From Streptomyces cinnamoneus (GTDB lineage: Bacteria > Actinomycetota > Actinomycetes > Streptomycetales > Streptomycetaceae): a stretch of DNA of 64,000 bases. The position numbers and the translations under genes were made by a program. The notes under the pieces are model-generated. The model saw only the letters and a list, made by a program, of their open reading frames with translations, was not told where the DNA came from and did not search any database. Below, one piece after another: positions 31,154 to 40,571 of the stretch; the first letter of the stretch is position 1, and each line of letters begins with the position of its first letter. The stretch spans positions 3,097,001-3,161,000 of the forward strand of contig NZ_PKFQ01000001.1 in the NCBI RefSeq assembly GCF_002939475.1, given 5' to 3'.

Positions 31154-31183
31154 AAGGTACGTGAGCGACCCGCGAACAGGCAA
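31154..31183 (-). promoter_or_regulatory. rplJL promoter
   Basis: On the minus strand TTGCCT (31178-31183) is followed after 18 nt by TACCTT (31154-31159), placing the start near 31147 at the head of the L10-type leader. Confidence 0.65.
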
Positions 31184-31213
31184 ATCGGCTGGCTCGGGGG
31201 CACGCCGGCCCGG

Positions 31214-32155
31214 TCAGGCGGCCCCGGCCCCGGCGGACCGGGCGGCGTCCAGGGTGTCGGAGGCGGGCGGCGCCGAGAGCGTCACGGAGGTGCCGAAGTC
31301 CGAGTAGTAGACGGTCGAGTTCACCGCGCCCCGGCTGCCCTGGGCCCGCTCCACCTTCTTGATCAGCAGGTTGTCCTCGGAGACCCAGAGGTCTATCTGC
31401 TCCGTGGTGGCGCCCTGCTGCCCGAGCTGCCGCTTGAGGCCGTCCACCGCGTCCTTGCCCAGCGTGGAGCTCTTCTCGGCGATCTTGGTCACGTCGACGG
31501 TGCCGGTGTAGTGCGTGGCCTTCACGCCCCGCACGTCCTCCGTGCCGGCGGCGCGCACGTCGCCGGACTCGATGACCAGCCGGGCGGAGCGCGTCGGGTT
31601 GTTGTTCTGCATCTGGTCCTTCATGTACGCCCCGGAGGGGCCCATCTTCTGGGCCATCCAGTCGTAGTCGTACTTGATCCAGTGCTTGCCGCCGATCTTG
31701 GCGGACATCTCGTCGCCCATGCTCGCGTAGTAGGCGTCCCGCAGGTAGAGCGCGCGCATGCCGCCGCCACCGGCCATCTCCTTGAGGAGGTCGCCCATCT
31801 GGCCGCCGGTGTAGTTCATGGTCACGTCGCCCTGCATGCCCTGCGACCAGTCGAAGGCGCCCTTGAGGTCCGCGGACATCATGTCGCCCATCGCCATGCT
31901 GCCGTCGACCTTGGCCGAGTGCTTGCCGTCGGTGGCGTCCACGGCCTTGCGCAGGGCGCTGATCGCCATGGCGGCCGGGGACTCGCCCCCGGGGGCGCCA
32001 CCGCCCTCCCGGGCGCCCTGGGGGGCCTGGGTGCCTTCGGCCGCGGACGAGCCGCCGCCCCCGCTCTTGCCGCCGCCGCAGCCCGTGACCGACGTCAGGG
32101 CCAGGGCCACCGCGGCGACCGCCGCCACGCGCACCGCGGACTTCTTCGCCGCCAT
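31214..32155 (-). CDS. LppX/LprG-like lipoprotein
   Basis: A 313-residue exported lipoprotein. The signal peptide ends in VTGC with Cys26 as the lipid anchor. A Gly- and Ser-rich linker follows. The mature part (AISALRKAVDATDGKHSAKV, then repeated beta segments, WIKYDYDWMAQKMGPS, and a C-terminal WVSEDNLLIKKVERA) looks like the LolA/LppX-LprAFG fold, which binds lipids or lipoglycans. The precise ligand is unknown. GGGGGGAA precedes the ATG. It sits between rplA and rplJ, but the rplJ promoter downstream and the rplA terminator upstream suggest its own transcript. Confidence 0.85.
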   Translation of the reverse strand: MAAKKSAVRVAAVAAVALALTSVTGCGGGKSGGGGSSAAEGTQAPQGAREGGGAPGGESPAAMAISALRKAVDATDGKHSAKVDGSMAMGDMMSADLKGAFDWSQGMQGDVTMNYTGGQMGDLLKEMAGGGGMRALYLRDAYYASMGDEMSAKIGGKHWIKYDYDWMAQKMGPSGAYMKDQMQNNNPTRSARLVIESGDVRAAGTEDVRGVKATHYTGTVDVTKIAEKSSTLGKDAVDGLKRQLGQQGATTEQIDLWVSEDNLLIKKVERAQGSRGAVNSTVYYSDFGTSVTLSAPPASDTLDAARSAGAGAA

Positions 32156-32253
32156 CGCTTCCCCCCATGTCTGGTGTGCAACGAGACCGGCAACGTAGCG
32201 CACGGCACCGACAGCGCCGGCGGGCGGGGAGGAGCGCAAGGCGGGAGGAACGC

Positions 32254-32292
32254 AGCCGGGCCCCGCACCCTGGTGGGGTGCGGGGCCCGGCT
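32254..32292 (-). terminator. Terminator after rplA
   Basis: A 17-bp GC-rich stem with a five-base loop begins 35 nt beyond the rplA stop. It separates the rplKA unit from the lipoprotein gene. Confidence 0.75.
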
Positions 32293-32327
32293 GGTGAGCT
32301 CTCGCTACGAGACGCCGATCAGGCTGA

Positions 32328-33044
32328 TCAGACGGTCTCGTCCTCGACGAGGAGGTTGCGGGTGCGGTTCGAGTCCAGGGCGATGCCGGGACCCATGGTG
32401 GTGGTCAGGGTCGCCTTCTTGATGTAGCGGCCCTTCGCAGCGGACGGCTTCAGACGGAGGATCTCCTCCAGCGCCGCGGCGTAGTTCTCCACCAGCTTGG
32501 CGTCGTCGAACGAGACCTTGCCGATGATGAAGTGGAGGTTCGAGTGCTTGTCGACTCGGAACTCGATCTTGCCGCCCTTGATGTCGGTCACGGCCTTGGC
32601 CGTGTCCGGGGTGACGGTGCCGGTCTTCGGGTTCGGCATCAGACCACGGGGACCGAGCACGCGGCCGAGGCGACCGACCTTGCCCATGAGGTCCGGGGTG
32701 GCGACGACGGCGTCGAAGTCCAGACGGCCCTTCGCGACCTCGTCGATCAGCTCGTCGGCACCGACGATGTCGGCGCCCGCGGCACGCGCGGCCTCGGCAC
32801 GGTCACCGGTCGCGAAGACCAGGACCCGGGCGGTCTTACCGGTGCCGTGCGGAAGGTTCACGGTGCCGCGGACCATCTGGTCGGCCTTGCGCGGGTCGAC
32901 ACCCAGGCGGAAGGCAACCTCGACGGTCGCGTCGAACTTGGTGGCGGAGGTCTCCTTGGCGAGACGGACGGCCTCGAGGGGGGCGTACAGACGCTCCTTC
33001 TCGAGCTTGGCGTCCGCAGCGCGGAGAGTCTTGCTGCGCTTCAC
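32328..33044 (-). CDS. rplA: 50S ribosomal protein L1
   Basis: The 238-residue protein of the L1 stalk, which binds 23S rRNA and, in E. coli, its own mRNA as repressor of rplKA. The GTG start follows AGGAG and gives [20 protein letters not shown]. The conserved [18 protein letters not shown] and [20 protein letters not shown] segments are present. The frame is open upstream, but no better start exists. Confidence 0.97.
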   Translation of the reverse strand: MKRSKTLRAADAKLEKERLYAPLEAVRLAKETSATKFDATVEVAFRLGVDPRKADQMVRGTVNLPHGTGKTARVLVFATGDRAEAARAAGADIVGADELIDEVAKGRLDFDAVVATPDLMGKVGRLGRVLGPRGLMPNPKTGTVTPDTAKAVTDIKGGKIEFRVDKHSNLHFIIGKVSFDDAKLVENYAAALEEILRLKPSAAKGRYIKKATLTTTMGPGIALDSNRTRNLLVEDETV

Positions 33045-33121
33045 TTCTGCTCCTGAAAGGGTTGAGCGTGGAGTTGTGGTCCGGGCCAGCGCCGGCCCTG
33101 CCACGGGTCAAACGGGGATCG

Positions 33122-33556
33122 TCAGCCCTCGACCGTGATGCCCATGGAACGGGCGGTGCCGGCGATGATCTTCTCGGCGGCGTCCAGGTCGTTGGCGTTC
33201 AGGTCGGGCATCTTGGTGGTGGCGATGTCCCGGACCTGGTCGCGCGTGAGCTTGGCGACCTTGGTCTTGTGGGGCTCGCCGGAGCCCTTGTCCACGCCCG
33301 CGGCCTTCAGGATCAGCTTGGCGGCCGGCGGAGTCTTGGTGACGAAGGTGAAGGAACGGTCCTCGTAGACCGTGATCTCCACCGGCACGACCATGCCACG
33401 CTGCGACTCGGTCGCGGCGTTGTAGGCCTTGCAGAACTCCATGATGTTGACGCCGTGCTGACCCAGCGCGGGGCCGACCGGCGGAGCCGGGTTGGCCGCA
33501 CCGGCCTGGATCTGGAGCTTGATAAGCCCCGTGACCTTCTTCTTCTTGGGAGGCAT
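33122..33556 (-). CDS. rplK: 50S ribosomal protein L11
   Basis: A 144-residue protein of the GTPase-associated centre. The thiostrepton-contact region [20 protein letters not shown] keeps its prolines (Pro23, Pro25, Pro26). L11 is also needed for RelA activation in the stringent response. It follows nusG after a terminator, so it probably has its own promoter, and it heads the rplKA unit. Confidence 0.98.
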
Positions 33557-33652
33557 TGCTCTCTCCGGGTCCTAGTGAGAGTTTTTTTGCCCACGCACAC
33601 TGCGCGCAGGCATACCGCACCACGATAACGGGTATCGCGGCCGGTCCAAAAA

Positions 33653-33695
33653 CGAGCAGGTCAGACCGTCCGCGAGGGACCGTCTGACCTGCTCG
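33653..33695 (-). terminator. Terminator after nusG
   Basis: A 14-bp perfect outer stem plus four inner pairs, followed on the minus strand by TTTTTGG. It starts 23 nt beyond the nusG stop and separates secE-nusG from rplKA. Confidence 0.85.
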
Positions 33696-33717
33696 GAGGC
33701 TGGGAGAGCCAGAAGCG

Positions 33718-34617
33718 TCAGTTCTTCTGGATCTGGTCGAAGCTCAGCTCGACCGGGGTCTCGCGGCCGAAGATCTCGACGAGGCCCTTGACCTTCTTCG
33801 AGTCGGCGTTGATCTCGTTGATCGTCGCCTGGAGCGTCGCGAACGGGCCGTCGGTGACCGTGACCGAGTCGCCGACCTCGAAGTCCAGAACCTGGACCTC
33901 GACCTTGCGGCTGGGGGCGGGGCGGCCCTCGGCCTCGGCGGCCTCCTTGGCGGCCTTCGCCTCGGCCTCGGGGGCGAGCATCTTGACGATCTCGTCCAGG
34001 GTCAGCGGGTACGGGTCGTAGGCGTTGCCCACGAAGCCGGTGACGCCCGGGGTGTTGCGGACGACGCCCCAGGACTCGTTCGTCAGGTCCATGCGCACCA
34101 GCACGTAGCCGGGGAGCTTGTTCTGGCGGACGGTGCGGCGGTCGCCGTTCTTGATCTGGACGACCTCTTCCTGCGGCACCTCGGCCTGGAAGATGTAGTC
34201 CTCGACGTTCAGCGAGACGGCGCGCTGCTCGAGGTTGGTCTTCACGCGGTTCTCGTAACCGGCGTAGGTGTGGATCACGTACCACTCGCCGGGCAGGCCG
34301 CGCAGCTCCTCGCGGAGCGCGTCGACGGGGTCGGCCGGAGCCTCCTCCTCGGCGGGCTCGGCGGCCTCTTCCTCGGTGCCCTCGGCCTCTTCGGCGTCCT
34401 CGGCGTCCTCGCCCTCGACACGGAGCGCGGCCTCCTCGGCGGGCTCGCCCGCGGCGGCTTCCTCCGCGTCGAGCTCGTCGCCGCCGTCGGCGTTCTGGAG
34501 GATCTGCGTCTCGGTGTCTTCGCCGACCTCTTCGGAGTCAGCCGGAGCCGGAGCGTCCACGTCGGCCTCCGTCGCCTCGACGGGCTCGGCGGCGTCGTTC
34601 AGGTTCGGGTCAGACAC
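33718..34617 (-). CDS. nusG: Transcription termination/antitermination factor NusG with acidic N-terminus
   Basis: NusG binds RNA polymerase and links it to Rho or to S10. The 299-residue protein begins with about 110 acidic, Glu- and Ala-rich residues, followed by the NGN domain ([20 protein letters not shown] through [20 protein letters not shown]), a charged linker and a C-terminal KOW domain ([20 protein letters not shown]). The extra N-terminus is typical of Streptomyces but absent from the 180-residue E. coli protein. The GTG ([12 protein letters not shown]) follows an AGGAAGAAG site. Confidence 0.97.
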   Translation of the reverse strand: MSDPNLNDAAEPVEATEADVDAPAPADSEEVGEDTETQILQNADGGDELDAEEAAAGEPAEEAALRVEGEDAEDAEEAEGTEEEAAEPAEEEAPADPVDALREELRGLPGEWYVIHTYAGYENRVKTNLEQRAVSLNVEDYIFQAEVPQEEVVQIKNGDRRTVRQNKLPGYVLVRMDLTNESWGVVRNTPGVTGFVGNAYDPYPLTLDEIVKMLAPEAEAKAAKEAAEAEGRPAPSRKVEVQVLDFEVGDSVTVTDGPFATLQATINEINADSKKVKGLVEIFGRETPVELSFDQIQKN

Positions 34618-34701
34618 TTGGCTGCTTCTTCCTGGCTTCAAGGGGTGGAACGGGCGAAGAGGCGGCTCTCGAAGAGGCCGCCTTCACGCGCGGGGCCGGG
34701 C

Positions 34702-34992
34702 TCAGCCGAAGACGTACTTGACGGCCTGCTCGAACCCATAGTCAATCACGGTCACCAGACCGATGACGATGACAACAAAGACGATCACCACAGTGGTGTA
34801 CGTCGACAGCTGACTCTTGGTGGGCCAGACGACCTTGCGGAGCTCGGCGACCACCTGACGGTAAAAGAGCGCGAGGCGGCCCAGAGGGCCCTTCTTCCCG
34901 CGCTTGCCACCACGGCGGCCCTTCTTGGTGGCCACCTCGTCCTCGGGACGACCGCTCTCAGGCGTCGCGGTGGAGCCAAGGGCTTCCGTCAC
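34702..34992 (-). CDS. secE: Preprotein translocase subunit SecE
   Basis: A 96-residue membrane subunit of the Sec translocon, partner of SecY. It has a basic cytoplasmic N-terminus (KKGRRGGKRGKKG), the conserved FYRQVVAELRKVVWPTKSQL amphipathic segment and one membrane helix near the C-terminus. The GTG follows GGTGAGGA. It lies between tRNA-Trp and nusG. Confidence 0.96.
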   Translation of the reverse strand: MTEALGSTATPESGRPEDEVATKKGRRGGKRGKKGPLGRLALFYRQVVAELRKVVWPTKSQLSTYTTVVIVFVVIVIGLVTVIDYGFEQAVKYVFG

Positions 34993-35100
34993 TACGTCCT
35001 CACCTGAATCCGGGTCGTGGCCGTGCCGCGCCCGGTTGAGCCGCACGGCGGTGCATTTCACTACGTACGCACGCACGCACCCTGGTGACGATGCGTGTAG

Positions 35101-35173
35101 CAGGGCCGAAGGGACTTGAACCCCCAACCGCTGGTTTTGGAGACCAGTGCTCTACCAATTGAGCTACGACCCT
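35101..35173 (-). tRNA. trpT: tRNA-Trp (CCA anticodon)
   Basis: A 73-nt cloverleaf. The acceptor pairs AGGGTCG with CGGCCCT, the anticodon loop is CTCCAAA within the CTGGT/ACCAG stem, and the T loop is GTTCAAGTC. CCA is not encoded. Placement just before secE is conserved in actinobacteria. Confidence 0.97.
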
Positions 35174-35474
35174 TTGTGGTTCCCCCAACGTACCGCATCC
35201 ACCCGGAAGCACAGTGTGCATGCAAGGAACGGATTCGCCGGTGAGGGCCAACGACGCATGAGTGTACGTGGTCCGGCGGCCGTCGTCGAACAGCCGGGGG
35301 CGCGGCGGGCCCGGCGGGGGCCGCGAGGACCCGCCCGCGGGCCTGCCGGAACGCCTCGTACGGACCCCCGTGACGGGTGTGCGCGGGCCCGCGGGGCCGG
35401 TCCGCGGCGGGCCCGCGTCGCGCGTGCGGCAAACACCCGTGCCCGGGGCCCGGCCGGTCTGCGACGATGCGTGT
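35174..35474. other. Divergent spacer between tRNA-Trp and aminotransferase (301 bp)
   Basis: No gene is seen. On the minus strand TACGTT (35187-35192) could be the -10 box of the tRNA-Trp transcript, placing its start a few bases before the tRNA. On the plus strand GACGAT lies six bases before the aminotransferase ATG. The middle is a very G+C-rich stretch with no clear structure. Confidence 0.5.
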
Positions 35475-36713
35475 ATGACCGCTGCGACTCCTCCCGTACA
35501 GTCCCCCACCGAGCGCCGGGTGTCCGCCCGCATCGGTTCGATCTCCGAGTCGGCCACGCTCGCCGTGGACGCCAAGGCCAAGGCCCTCAAGGCCGCCGGG
35601 CGTCCCGTCATCGGCTTCGGTGCCGGTGAGCCCGACTTCCCCACGCCCGAGTACATCGTCGAGGCCGCGGTGCAGGCCTGCCGCGACCCGCGGTACCACC
35701 GCTACACCCCGGCCGGCGGCCTGCCCGAGCTGAAGGCCGCGATCGCCGCGAAGACGCTGCGCGACTCCGGCTACGAGATCGAGGCGTCCCAGGTGCTCGT
35801 CACCAACGGCGGCAAGCAGGCCATCTACGAGGCGTTCGCGGCGATCCTCGACCCGGGCGACGAGGTCATCGTCCCGGCCCCGTACTGGACCACCTACCCG
35901 GAGTCGATCCGTCTCGCGGGCGGCATCCCGGTGGACGTCGTCGCCGACGAGACGACCGGTTACCGGGTCTCCGTCGAGCAGCTGGAGGCCGCGCGCACCG
36001 AGCGGACGAAGGTCCTCCTCTTCGTCTCCCCCTCGAACCCCACGGGTGCGGTCTACTCCCGCGCCCAGGTCGAGGAGATCGGCCGCTGGGCCGCAGAGCA
36101 CGGTCTGTGGGTGCTCACGGACGAGATCTACGAGCACCTCGTGTACGGCGACGCCGAGTTCGCCTCCCTGCCGGTGGTCGTGCCAGAGCTCGCCGACAAG
36201 TGCATCGTCGTCAACGGCGTCGCCAAGACGTACGCGATGACCGGCTGGCGCGTGGGCTGGGTCATCGGCCCGAAGGACATCGTCAAGGCCGCCACCAACC
36301 TCCAGTCGCACGCCACCTCCAACGTCTCGAACGTGGCGCAGGTCGCGGCGCTGGCCGCCGTCTCCGGCGACCTGACGGCCGTCGACGAGATGAAGGTCTC
36401 CTTCGACCGCCGCCGGCGCACGATCGTGCGGATGCTGAACGAGATCGACGGCGTCTTCTGCCCGGAGCCGGAGGGCGCGTTCTACGCCTACCCGTCGGTC
36501 AAGGAGCTGCTCGGCAAGGAGATCCGCGGCAAGCGCCCGGCGTCCTCCGTGGAGCTGGCCGCGCTGATCCTGGACGAGGCCGAGGTCGCGGTGGTCCCGG
36601 GTGAGGCCTTCGGCACGCCGGGTTACCTGCGGCTGTCGTATGCGCTGGGTGACGAGGATCTCGTCGAGGGCGTCGCGCGGATCCAGAAGCTGCTGGCGGA
36701 GGCGAAGGCGTAG
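35475..36713 (+). CDS. aspC: Pyridoxal-phosphate aspartate-type aminotransferase
   Basis: A class I aminotransferase of 412 residues that transfers amino groups to 2-oxoglutarate; aspartate is the likely donor. The PLP lysine is Lys251 in [15 protein letters not shown]. The PSNPTGAVY motif and the [16 protein letters not shown]-terminal signature fit the Streptomyces/Thermus AspC group, in which some members also use prephenate. There is no Shine-Dalgarno sequence before the ATG, and a -10-like GACGAT sits six bases upstream, so the message may be leaderless. It ends at a clear terminator. Confidence 0.93.
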   Translation: MTAATPPVQSPTERRVSARIGSISESATLAVDAKAKALKAAGRPVIGFGAGEPDFPTPEYIVEAAVQACRDPRYHRYTPAGGLPELKAAIAAKTLRDSGYEIEASQVLVTNGGKQAIYEAFAAILDPGDEVIVPAPYWTTYPESIRLAGGIPVDVVADETTGYRVSVEQLEAARTERTKVLLFVSPSNPTGAVYSRAQVEEIGRWAAEHGLWVLTDEIYEHLVYGDAEFASLPVVVPELADKCIVVNGVAKTYAMTGWRVGWVIGPKDIVKAATNLQSHATSNVSNVAQVAALAAVSGDLTAVDEMKVSFDRRRRTIVRMLNEIDGVFCPEPEGAFYAYPSVKELLGKEIRGKRPASSVELAALILDEAEVAVVPGEAFGTPGYLRLSYALGDEDLVEGVARIQKLLAEAKA

Positions 36714-36727
36714 GACGCCTTCCCGCC

Positions 36728-36757
36728 ACGGGCCCCCGGCTGCGGCCGGGGGCCCGT
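36728..36757 (+). terminator. Terminator after the aminotransferase gene
   Basis: A perfect 13-bp GC-rich stem with a four-base loop starts 15 nt past the stop and is followed by CGTCGTTTCG. Confidence 0.75.
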
Positions 36758-36842
36758 CGTCGTTTCGCGTGCGCTTTCGGTCCGGCGCCCGATCAGGGAA
36801 AGTCCCTTCCGGTCGACGCGCCGGATACGGCAAGATCCTGGG

Positions 36843-37862
36843 ATGGAGAAGGTTCGCGACGTCCGGCTGCTGCCGAAGGCCCATCTGCACCTGCACTTCA
36901 CCGGGTCCATGCGCCCGTCGACCCTGCTGGAGCTCGCCGACAAGTACGGCGTGCACCTTCCGGAGGCGCTGAGCAGCGGCCAGCCCCCGAGGCTCCGGGC
37001 CACGGACGAGCGCGGCTGGTTCCGCTTCCAGCGGCTGTACGACATCGCGCGGTCGTGCCTGCGCTCCCCCGAGGACATCCGGCGGCTGGTGCACGAGGCC
37101 GCCGAGGAGGACGTCCGGGACGGCTCGGGCTGGCTGGAGATCCAGGTCGACCCCACCTCGTACGCGCCCCGGCTGGGCGGTCTGATCCCGGCGCTGGAGA
37201 TCATCCTCGACGCGGTGGAGACGGCGTCCCGGGACACGGGCCTGGGGATGCGCGTCCTGGTCGCCGCGAACCGCATGAAGCATCCGCTGGACGCCCGCAC
37301 GCTGGCGCGGCTGGCCGTGCGCTACGCGGACCGCGGCGTCATCGGCTTCGGCCTCTCCAACGACGAGCGGCGCGGGCTGGCCCGCGACTTCGACCGCGCC
37401 TTCGAGATCGCCCGGGAGGGCGGCCTGCTGGCCGCGCCGCACGGCGGCGAGCTGTCGGGGCCGGGGAGTGTGCGCGACTGCCTGGACGACCTGCACGCCA
37501 GTCGCGTGGGCCACGGGGTGCGGGCGGCGGAGGACCCCCGGCTGCTGCGCAAGCTCGCGGAGCGGGGCGTGACGTGCGAGGTCTGCCCGACGTCGAACGT
37601 CGCGCTGGGCGTCTACGAGAAGCCGGCCGACGTGCCGCTGCGGACGCTGTACGAGGCGGGCGTGCCGATAGCGCTGGGCGCGGACGACCCGCTGCTGTTC
37701 GGCTCGCGCCTGGCCGCCCAGTACGAGGTGGCCCGCGAGCACCACGGCTTCACGGACGCGGAGCTGGCGGAACTGGCCCGCCAGTCGGTGCGGGGGTCGG
37801 CGGCGCCGCCGGACGTGCGCGAGAAGCTGCTGGCGGGCATCGGCGACTGGCTGGCCGCCTGA
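36843..37862 (+). CDS. add: Adenosine deaminase
   Basis: It converts adenosine to inosine in purine salvage. The 339-residue TIM-barrel protein has metal ligands His16 and His18 (HLHLHFTGS), HGGE with the catalytic Glu, VGHGV, CPTSN and GADDP near residue 280. No strong ribosome-binding site is seen. It converges on murB with only 16 nt between the stops. Confidence 0.94.
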   Translation: MEKVRDVRLLPKAHLHLHFTGSMRPSTLLELADKYGVHLPEALSSGQPPRLRATDERGWFRFQRLYDIARSCLRSPEDIRRLVHEAAEEDVRDGSGWLEIQVDPTSYAPRLGGLIPALEIILDAVETASRDTGLGMRVLVAANRMKHPLDARTLARLAVRYADRGVIGFGLSNDERRGLARDFDRAFEIAREGGLLAAPHGGELSGPGSVRDCLDDLHASRVGHGVRAAEDPRLLRKLAERGVTCEVCPTSNVALGVYEKPADVPLRTLYEAGVPIALGADDPLLFGSRLAAQYEVAREHHGFTDAELAELARQSVRGSAAPPDVREKLLAGIGDWLAA

Positions 37863-37878
37863 GCCCGCCGGCGGACCC

Positions 37879-38934
37879 CTAGAGGCTGACGCCCACGGTG
37901 ACCGGCTCGTTCACGAGGGTGACCCCGAAGGCCTCGTGGACCCCGTCCCGGACCTCGCGGGCGAGGGCCAGGAGGTCCTCGGTGGTGGCGGAGCCGCGGT
38001 TGGTCAGGGCCAGGGTGTGCTTCGTGGAGATGCGGGCCGGCCCCGTCCCGTACCCCTTTGTGAAGCCCGCCTTGTCGATCAGCCAGGCGGCCGACGTCTT
38101 CACCAGGCCGTCCCCCGCCGCGAACGCGGGCGGCGTGACGTCCGGGCCCAGCCGCTCCGCCACGCGGGCCAGGAACGCCTCGTGCTCGGCCGCGCCCAGG
38201 ATCGGGTTGGTGAAGAACGACCCCGCCGACCACGTGTCGTGGTCCTCGGCGTCCAGGACCATGCCCTTGCCGGCGCGCAGCTTGAGCACCGTCTCCCGGG
38301 CCCGGGCCACCGGCACCCGGTCGCCCGGCTCGACGCCGAGGGTCCGGGCCGTCTCGGCGTACTTGACGGGCGCGGAGAGCCCGTCGGCGTCCTCCAGCTC
38401 GAAGCGGACGCGGAGGACGACGTAGCGCGTGGGGTCCTGCTTGAAGCGGCTGTGCCGGTACGAGAAGGCGCACTCGGCGCCCGGGACGACCACCGTCTCG
38501 CCGCTGCGGCGGTCGTAGGCGACGACCTCGGTGATCGTGGAGGAGACCTCCTGGCCGTACGCGCCGACGTTCTGGATCGGCGTGGCACCGGCCGAGCCGG
38601 GGATGCCGGCCATGCACTCGACGCCGGCCAGGCCGGCCTCGACGGTGCGGGCCACGGCGTCGGACCAGTTCTCGCCGGCGGCCAGTTCGAGGCGCGTGCC
38701 GTCGAGGCTGAAGCCCGTGGTGGCGATGCGCAGGGCCGTGCCGCTGAAGCCCTTGTCGGAGATGACCAGGTTGCTGCCGCCTCCGATGATCAGCAGCGGC
38801 GTGCCGGCGGCGTCGGCCTCGCGGACCGCCTCGACGACCTCGGCGTCGGTGACGGCCGTGATCAGGCGGGTCGCGGGGCCACCGAGACGGAAGGTGGTCA
38901 GGGGGGCGAGGGGGGCGTCGTGTCGTTCCTGCAC
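37879..38934 (-). CDS. murB: UDP-N-acetylenolpyruvoylglucosamine reductase
   Basis: The FAD-dependent MurB makes UDP-N-acetylmuramate from the enolpyruvyl precursor in peptidoglycan synthesis. The 351-residue protein has IIGGGSNLVISD in the FAD-binding domain, GIPGSAGATPIQNVGAYGQE, and the substrate-domain SAGSFFTNPI with the proton-donor Ser. The GTG (VQERHDAPLAPLTTFRLGG) is the standard start, and a TACCCT -10 box lies seven bases upstream without any Shine-Dalgarno, so the transcript is probably leaderless. Confidence 0.95.
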   Translation of the reverse strand: MQERHDAPLAPLTTFRLGGPATRLITAVTDAEVVEAVREADAAGTPLLIIGGGSNLVISDKGFSGTALRIATTGFSLDGTRLELAAGENWSDAVARTVEAGLAGVECMAGIPGSAGATPIQNVGAYGQEVSSTITEVVAYDRRSGETVVVPGAECAFSYRHSRFKQDPTRYVVLRVRFELEDADGLSAPVKYAETARTLGVEPGDRVPVARARETVLKLRAGKGMVLDAEDHDTWSAGSFFTNPILGAAEHEAFLARVAERLGPDVTPPAFAAGDGLVKTSAAWLIDKAGFTKGYGTGPARISTKHTLALTNRGSATTEDLLALAREVRDGVHEAFGVTLVNEPVTVGVSL

Positions 38935-38941
38935 GGGCACA

Positions 38942-38947
38942 AGGGTA
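38942..38947 (-). promoter_or_regulatory. murB -10 box of a leaderless transcript
   Basis: TACCCT on the minus strand ends seven bases before the GTG, so transcription should begin at or next to the start codon. I see no clear -35 box. Confidence 0.55.
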
Positions 38948-39000
38948 CGGGGGCGGTGGGAGCGGCCCGCAGGGTGCGGGACGAGGGAGGACGGCACGAG

Positions 39001-39044
39001 GGCGGGACGCCGGGCCCTCTCCTGTGAGGGCCAGGTGTCCCGCC
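39001..39044 (-). terminator. Terminator after the MFS transporter gene
   Basis: Two stacked stems, 8 bp outer (GGCGGGAC/GTCCCGCC) and 7 bp inner (GGCCCTC/GAGGGCC) joined by a small internal loop, lie between the transporter stop and murB. Confidence 0.7.
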
Positions 39045-39063
39045 CGTTCGTGCGGCCTGCCGG

Positions 39064-40479
39064 TCAGACCCCGGCGGGGACGCGGGCCGTCTCCGGCTCG
39101 GGCCGTGCCGTTCCGCCGGCCCGGGCCGGGATCAGCAGCGCGGCCAGCGCCGCCACCGCGACCATGGCCGCTCCGCCCCAGAGCGCCGGGGTGAGGCCGT
39201 CGACGAAGAGGGTGGGGCTCCCGTAGCCGCCCTGCGCCGCGAAGACCGAGCCGAGCACCGCGATGCCGAGGGCTCCGCCCACCTCACGCAGGGCGCTGTT
39301 GGCGCCGGAGGCGATGCCCTGTTCGGCGGGGCGGACGCTGGACATGACCAGCTTCGCGGCCGGGGCGAAGAACAGGCCCATGCCCACGCCGCTGACGATC
39401 ATGGCCGGGAGCTGTGCCGCGTAGGAGACGTCCGGGTCGACCACGAAGGCGAAGAGGGCCAGGCCCAGGGCCTGGAGGCCCAGGCCGACGGCGACGACGG
39501 GGCGGCTGCCGATCCGGTCGGCGAGGAGGCCGGAGAGCGGGGCGGCGACCATCGGCATGGCGGTCCAGGGCAGCATCCGCAGGCCCGCCTCGGTGGGCGA
39601 GTAGCCGACCACGTTCTGCAGGAACTGGCTCAGCAGGAAGATCGAGCCGAACATGCCGAAGAACATCAGCAGGCTCGCGGAGTTGACCGCGCTGAAGGCC
39701 CGGCTGCGGAAGAGGCGCATGGGCAGCATGGGGTTCTTCGCCCGGGCGCCGTGGACCACGAAGCCGCACAGGAGCGCCGCACCGGCCGTGAGGCTGGCCA
39801 GGACCTTGGCGCTGGTCCAGCCGTCGGAGTGGGAGCTGATCAGACCGTAGACGACGCCGAAGAGGCCGCCGCTGACCAGCAGGGTGCCGGTGGCGTCGAG
39901 GCGGGCGCCGGTGCCGTGGGACTCCCGCAGGCGCAGCCGGGCCAGCGGGAGGAGGGCCAGGCCGAGCGGGACGTTGAGCCAGAAGATCCACTGCCAGGAG
40001 ACGTGCTCGGTGAGCGTGCCGCCGATGAGCGGGCCGGTGGCGACGGCCAGGCCGTCGACGGCGCCCTTGATCCCGTAGGCCATGCCGCGCCGTTCGGCGG
40101 GGACGGCGTCGGTGAGGAGGGTGAGGGTCAGCGGCATCATGATCGCGGCACCGGCGCCCTGGACGGCGCGGGCGGCGATGAGGGCCTCGATGCCGGGCGC
40201 GAGCGCGGCGGCCGCCGAGGCGCCCGTGAAGATCGTGACGCCGATCATGAAGAGCCTGCGGCGGCCGAAGCGGTCGCCGAGCGCCGCGCCGAACATCAGC
40301 AGGACGGCGAAGGTGAGCGTGTAGGCGTTCACCGTCCATTCGAGGTCTCCCAGCGCCCCGCCGAGGTCCTCGCGGATGGCGGGCAGGGCGGTGGTGACCA
40401 CGAGGTTGTCGAGCGCGGCCATGAAGCCGGCTATGCCGGTGATCAGCAGTGCCCAGCCGGCTGTGCGCGGTGATTGCAT
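39064..40479 (-). CDS. Drug:H+ antiporter of the MFS (DHA2, EmrB/QacA type)
   Basis: A 471-residue membrane transporter with about 14 predicted membrane segments. The family motif LDNLVVTTALPAI lies in segment 1, the loop GDRFGRRR follows segment 2, and RAVQGAGAAIMMPLTLTLLT is the antiporter motif of segment 5. The substrate is unknown; a toxic small molecule is likely. It follows a TetR gene on the same strand, and both promoters carry the same operator, so the pair probably forms a drug-responsive efflux unit. Confidence 0.9.
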   Translation of the reverse strand: MQSPRTAGWALLITGIAGFMAALDNLVVTTALPAIREDLGGALGDLEWTVNAYTLTFAVLLMFGAALGDRFGRRRLFMIGVTIFTGASAAAALAPGIEALIAARAVQGAGAAIMMPLTLTLLTDAVPAERRGMAYGIKGAVDGLAVATGPLIGGTLTEHVSWQWIFWLNVPLGLALLPLARLRLRESHGTGARLDATGTLLVSGGLFGVVYGLISSHSDGWTSAKVLASLTAGAALLCGFVVHGARAKNPMLPMRLFRSRAFSAVNSASLLMFFGMFGSIFLLSQFLQNVVGYSPTEAGLRMLPWTAMPMVAAPLSGLLADRIGSRPVVAVGLGLQALGLALFAFVVDPDVSYAAQLPAMIVSGVGMGLFFAPAAKLVMSSVRPAEQGIASGANSALREVGGALGIAVLGSVFAAQGGYGSPTLFVDGLTPALWGGAAMVAVAALAALLIPARAGGTARPEPETARVPAGV

Positions 40480-40507
40480 CGGTCCCCCCGAAGGTGATGG
40501 GCTAGCA

Positions 40508-40531
40508 CAGTTAGTTATTACTCACTAAGTT
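40508..40531 (-). promoter_or_regulatory. Operator upstream of the MFS gene
   Basis: The inverted repeat AGTTAGT-N8-ACTAAGT (plus one flanking base each side) lies 29 nt before the transporter start. Arms and spacing match the operator at 41137-41160. Confidence 0.65.
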
Positions 40532-40571
40532 TCTTGGTCGTGCGGACGCCCGGATCACGCCCGGGCGGGCG

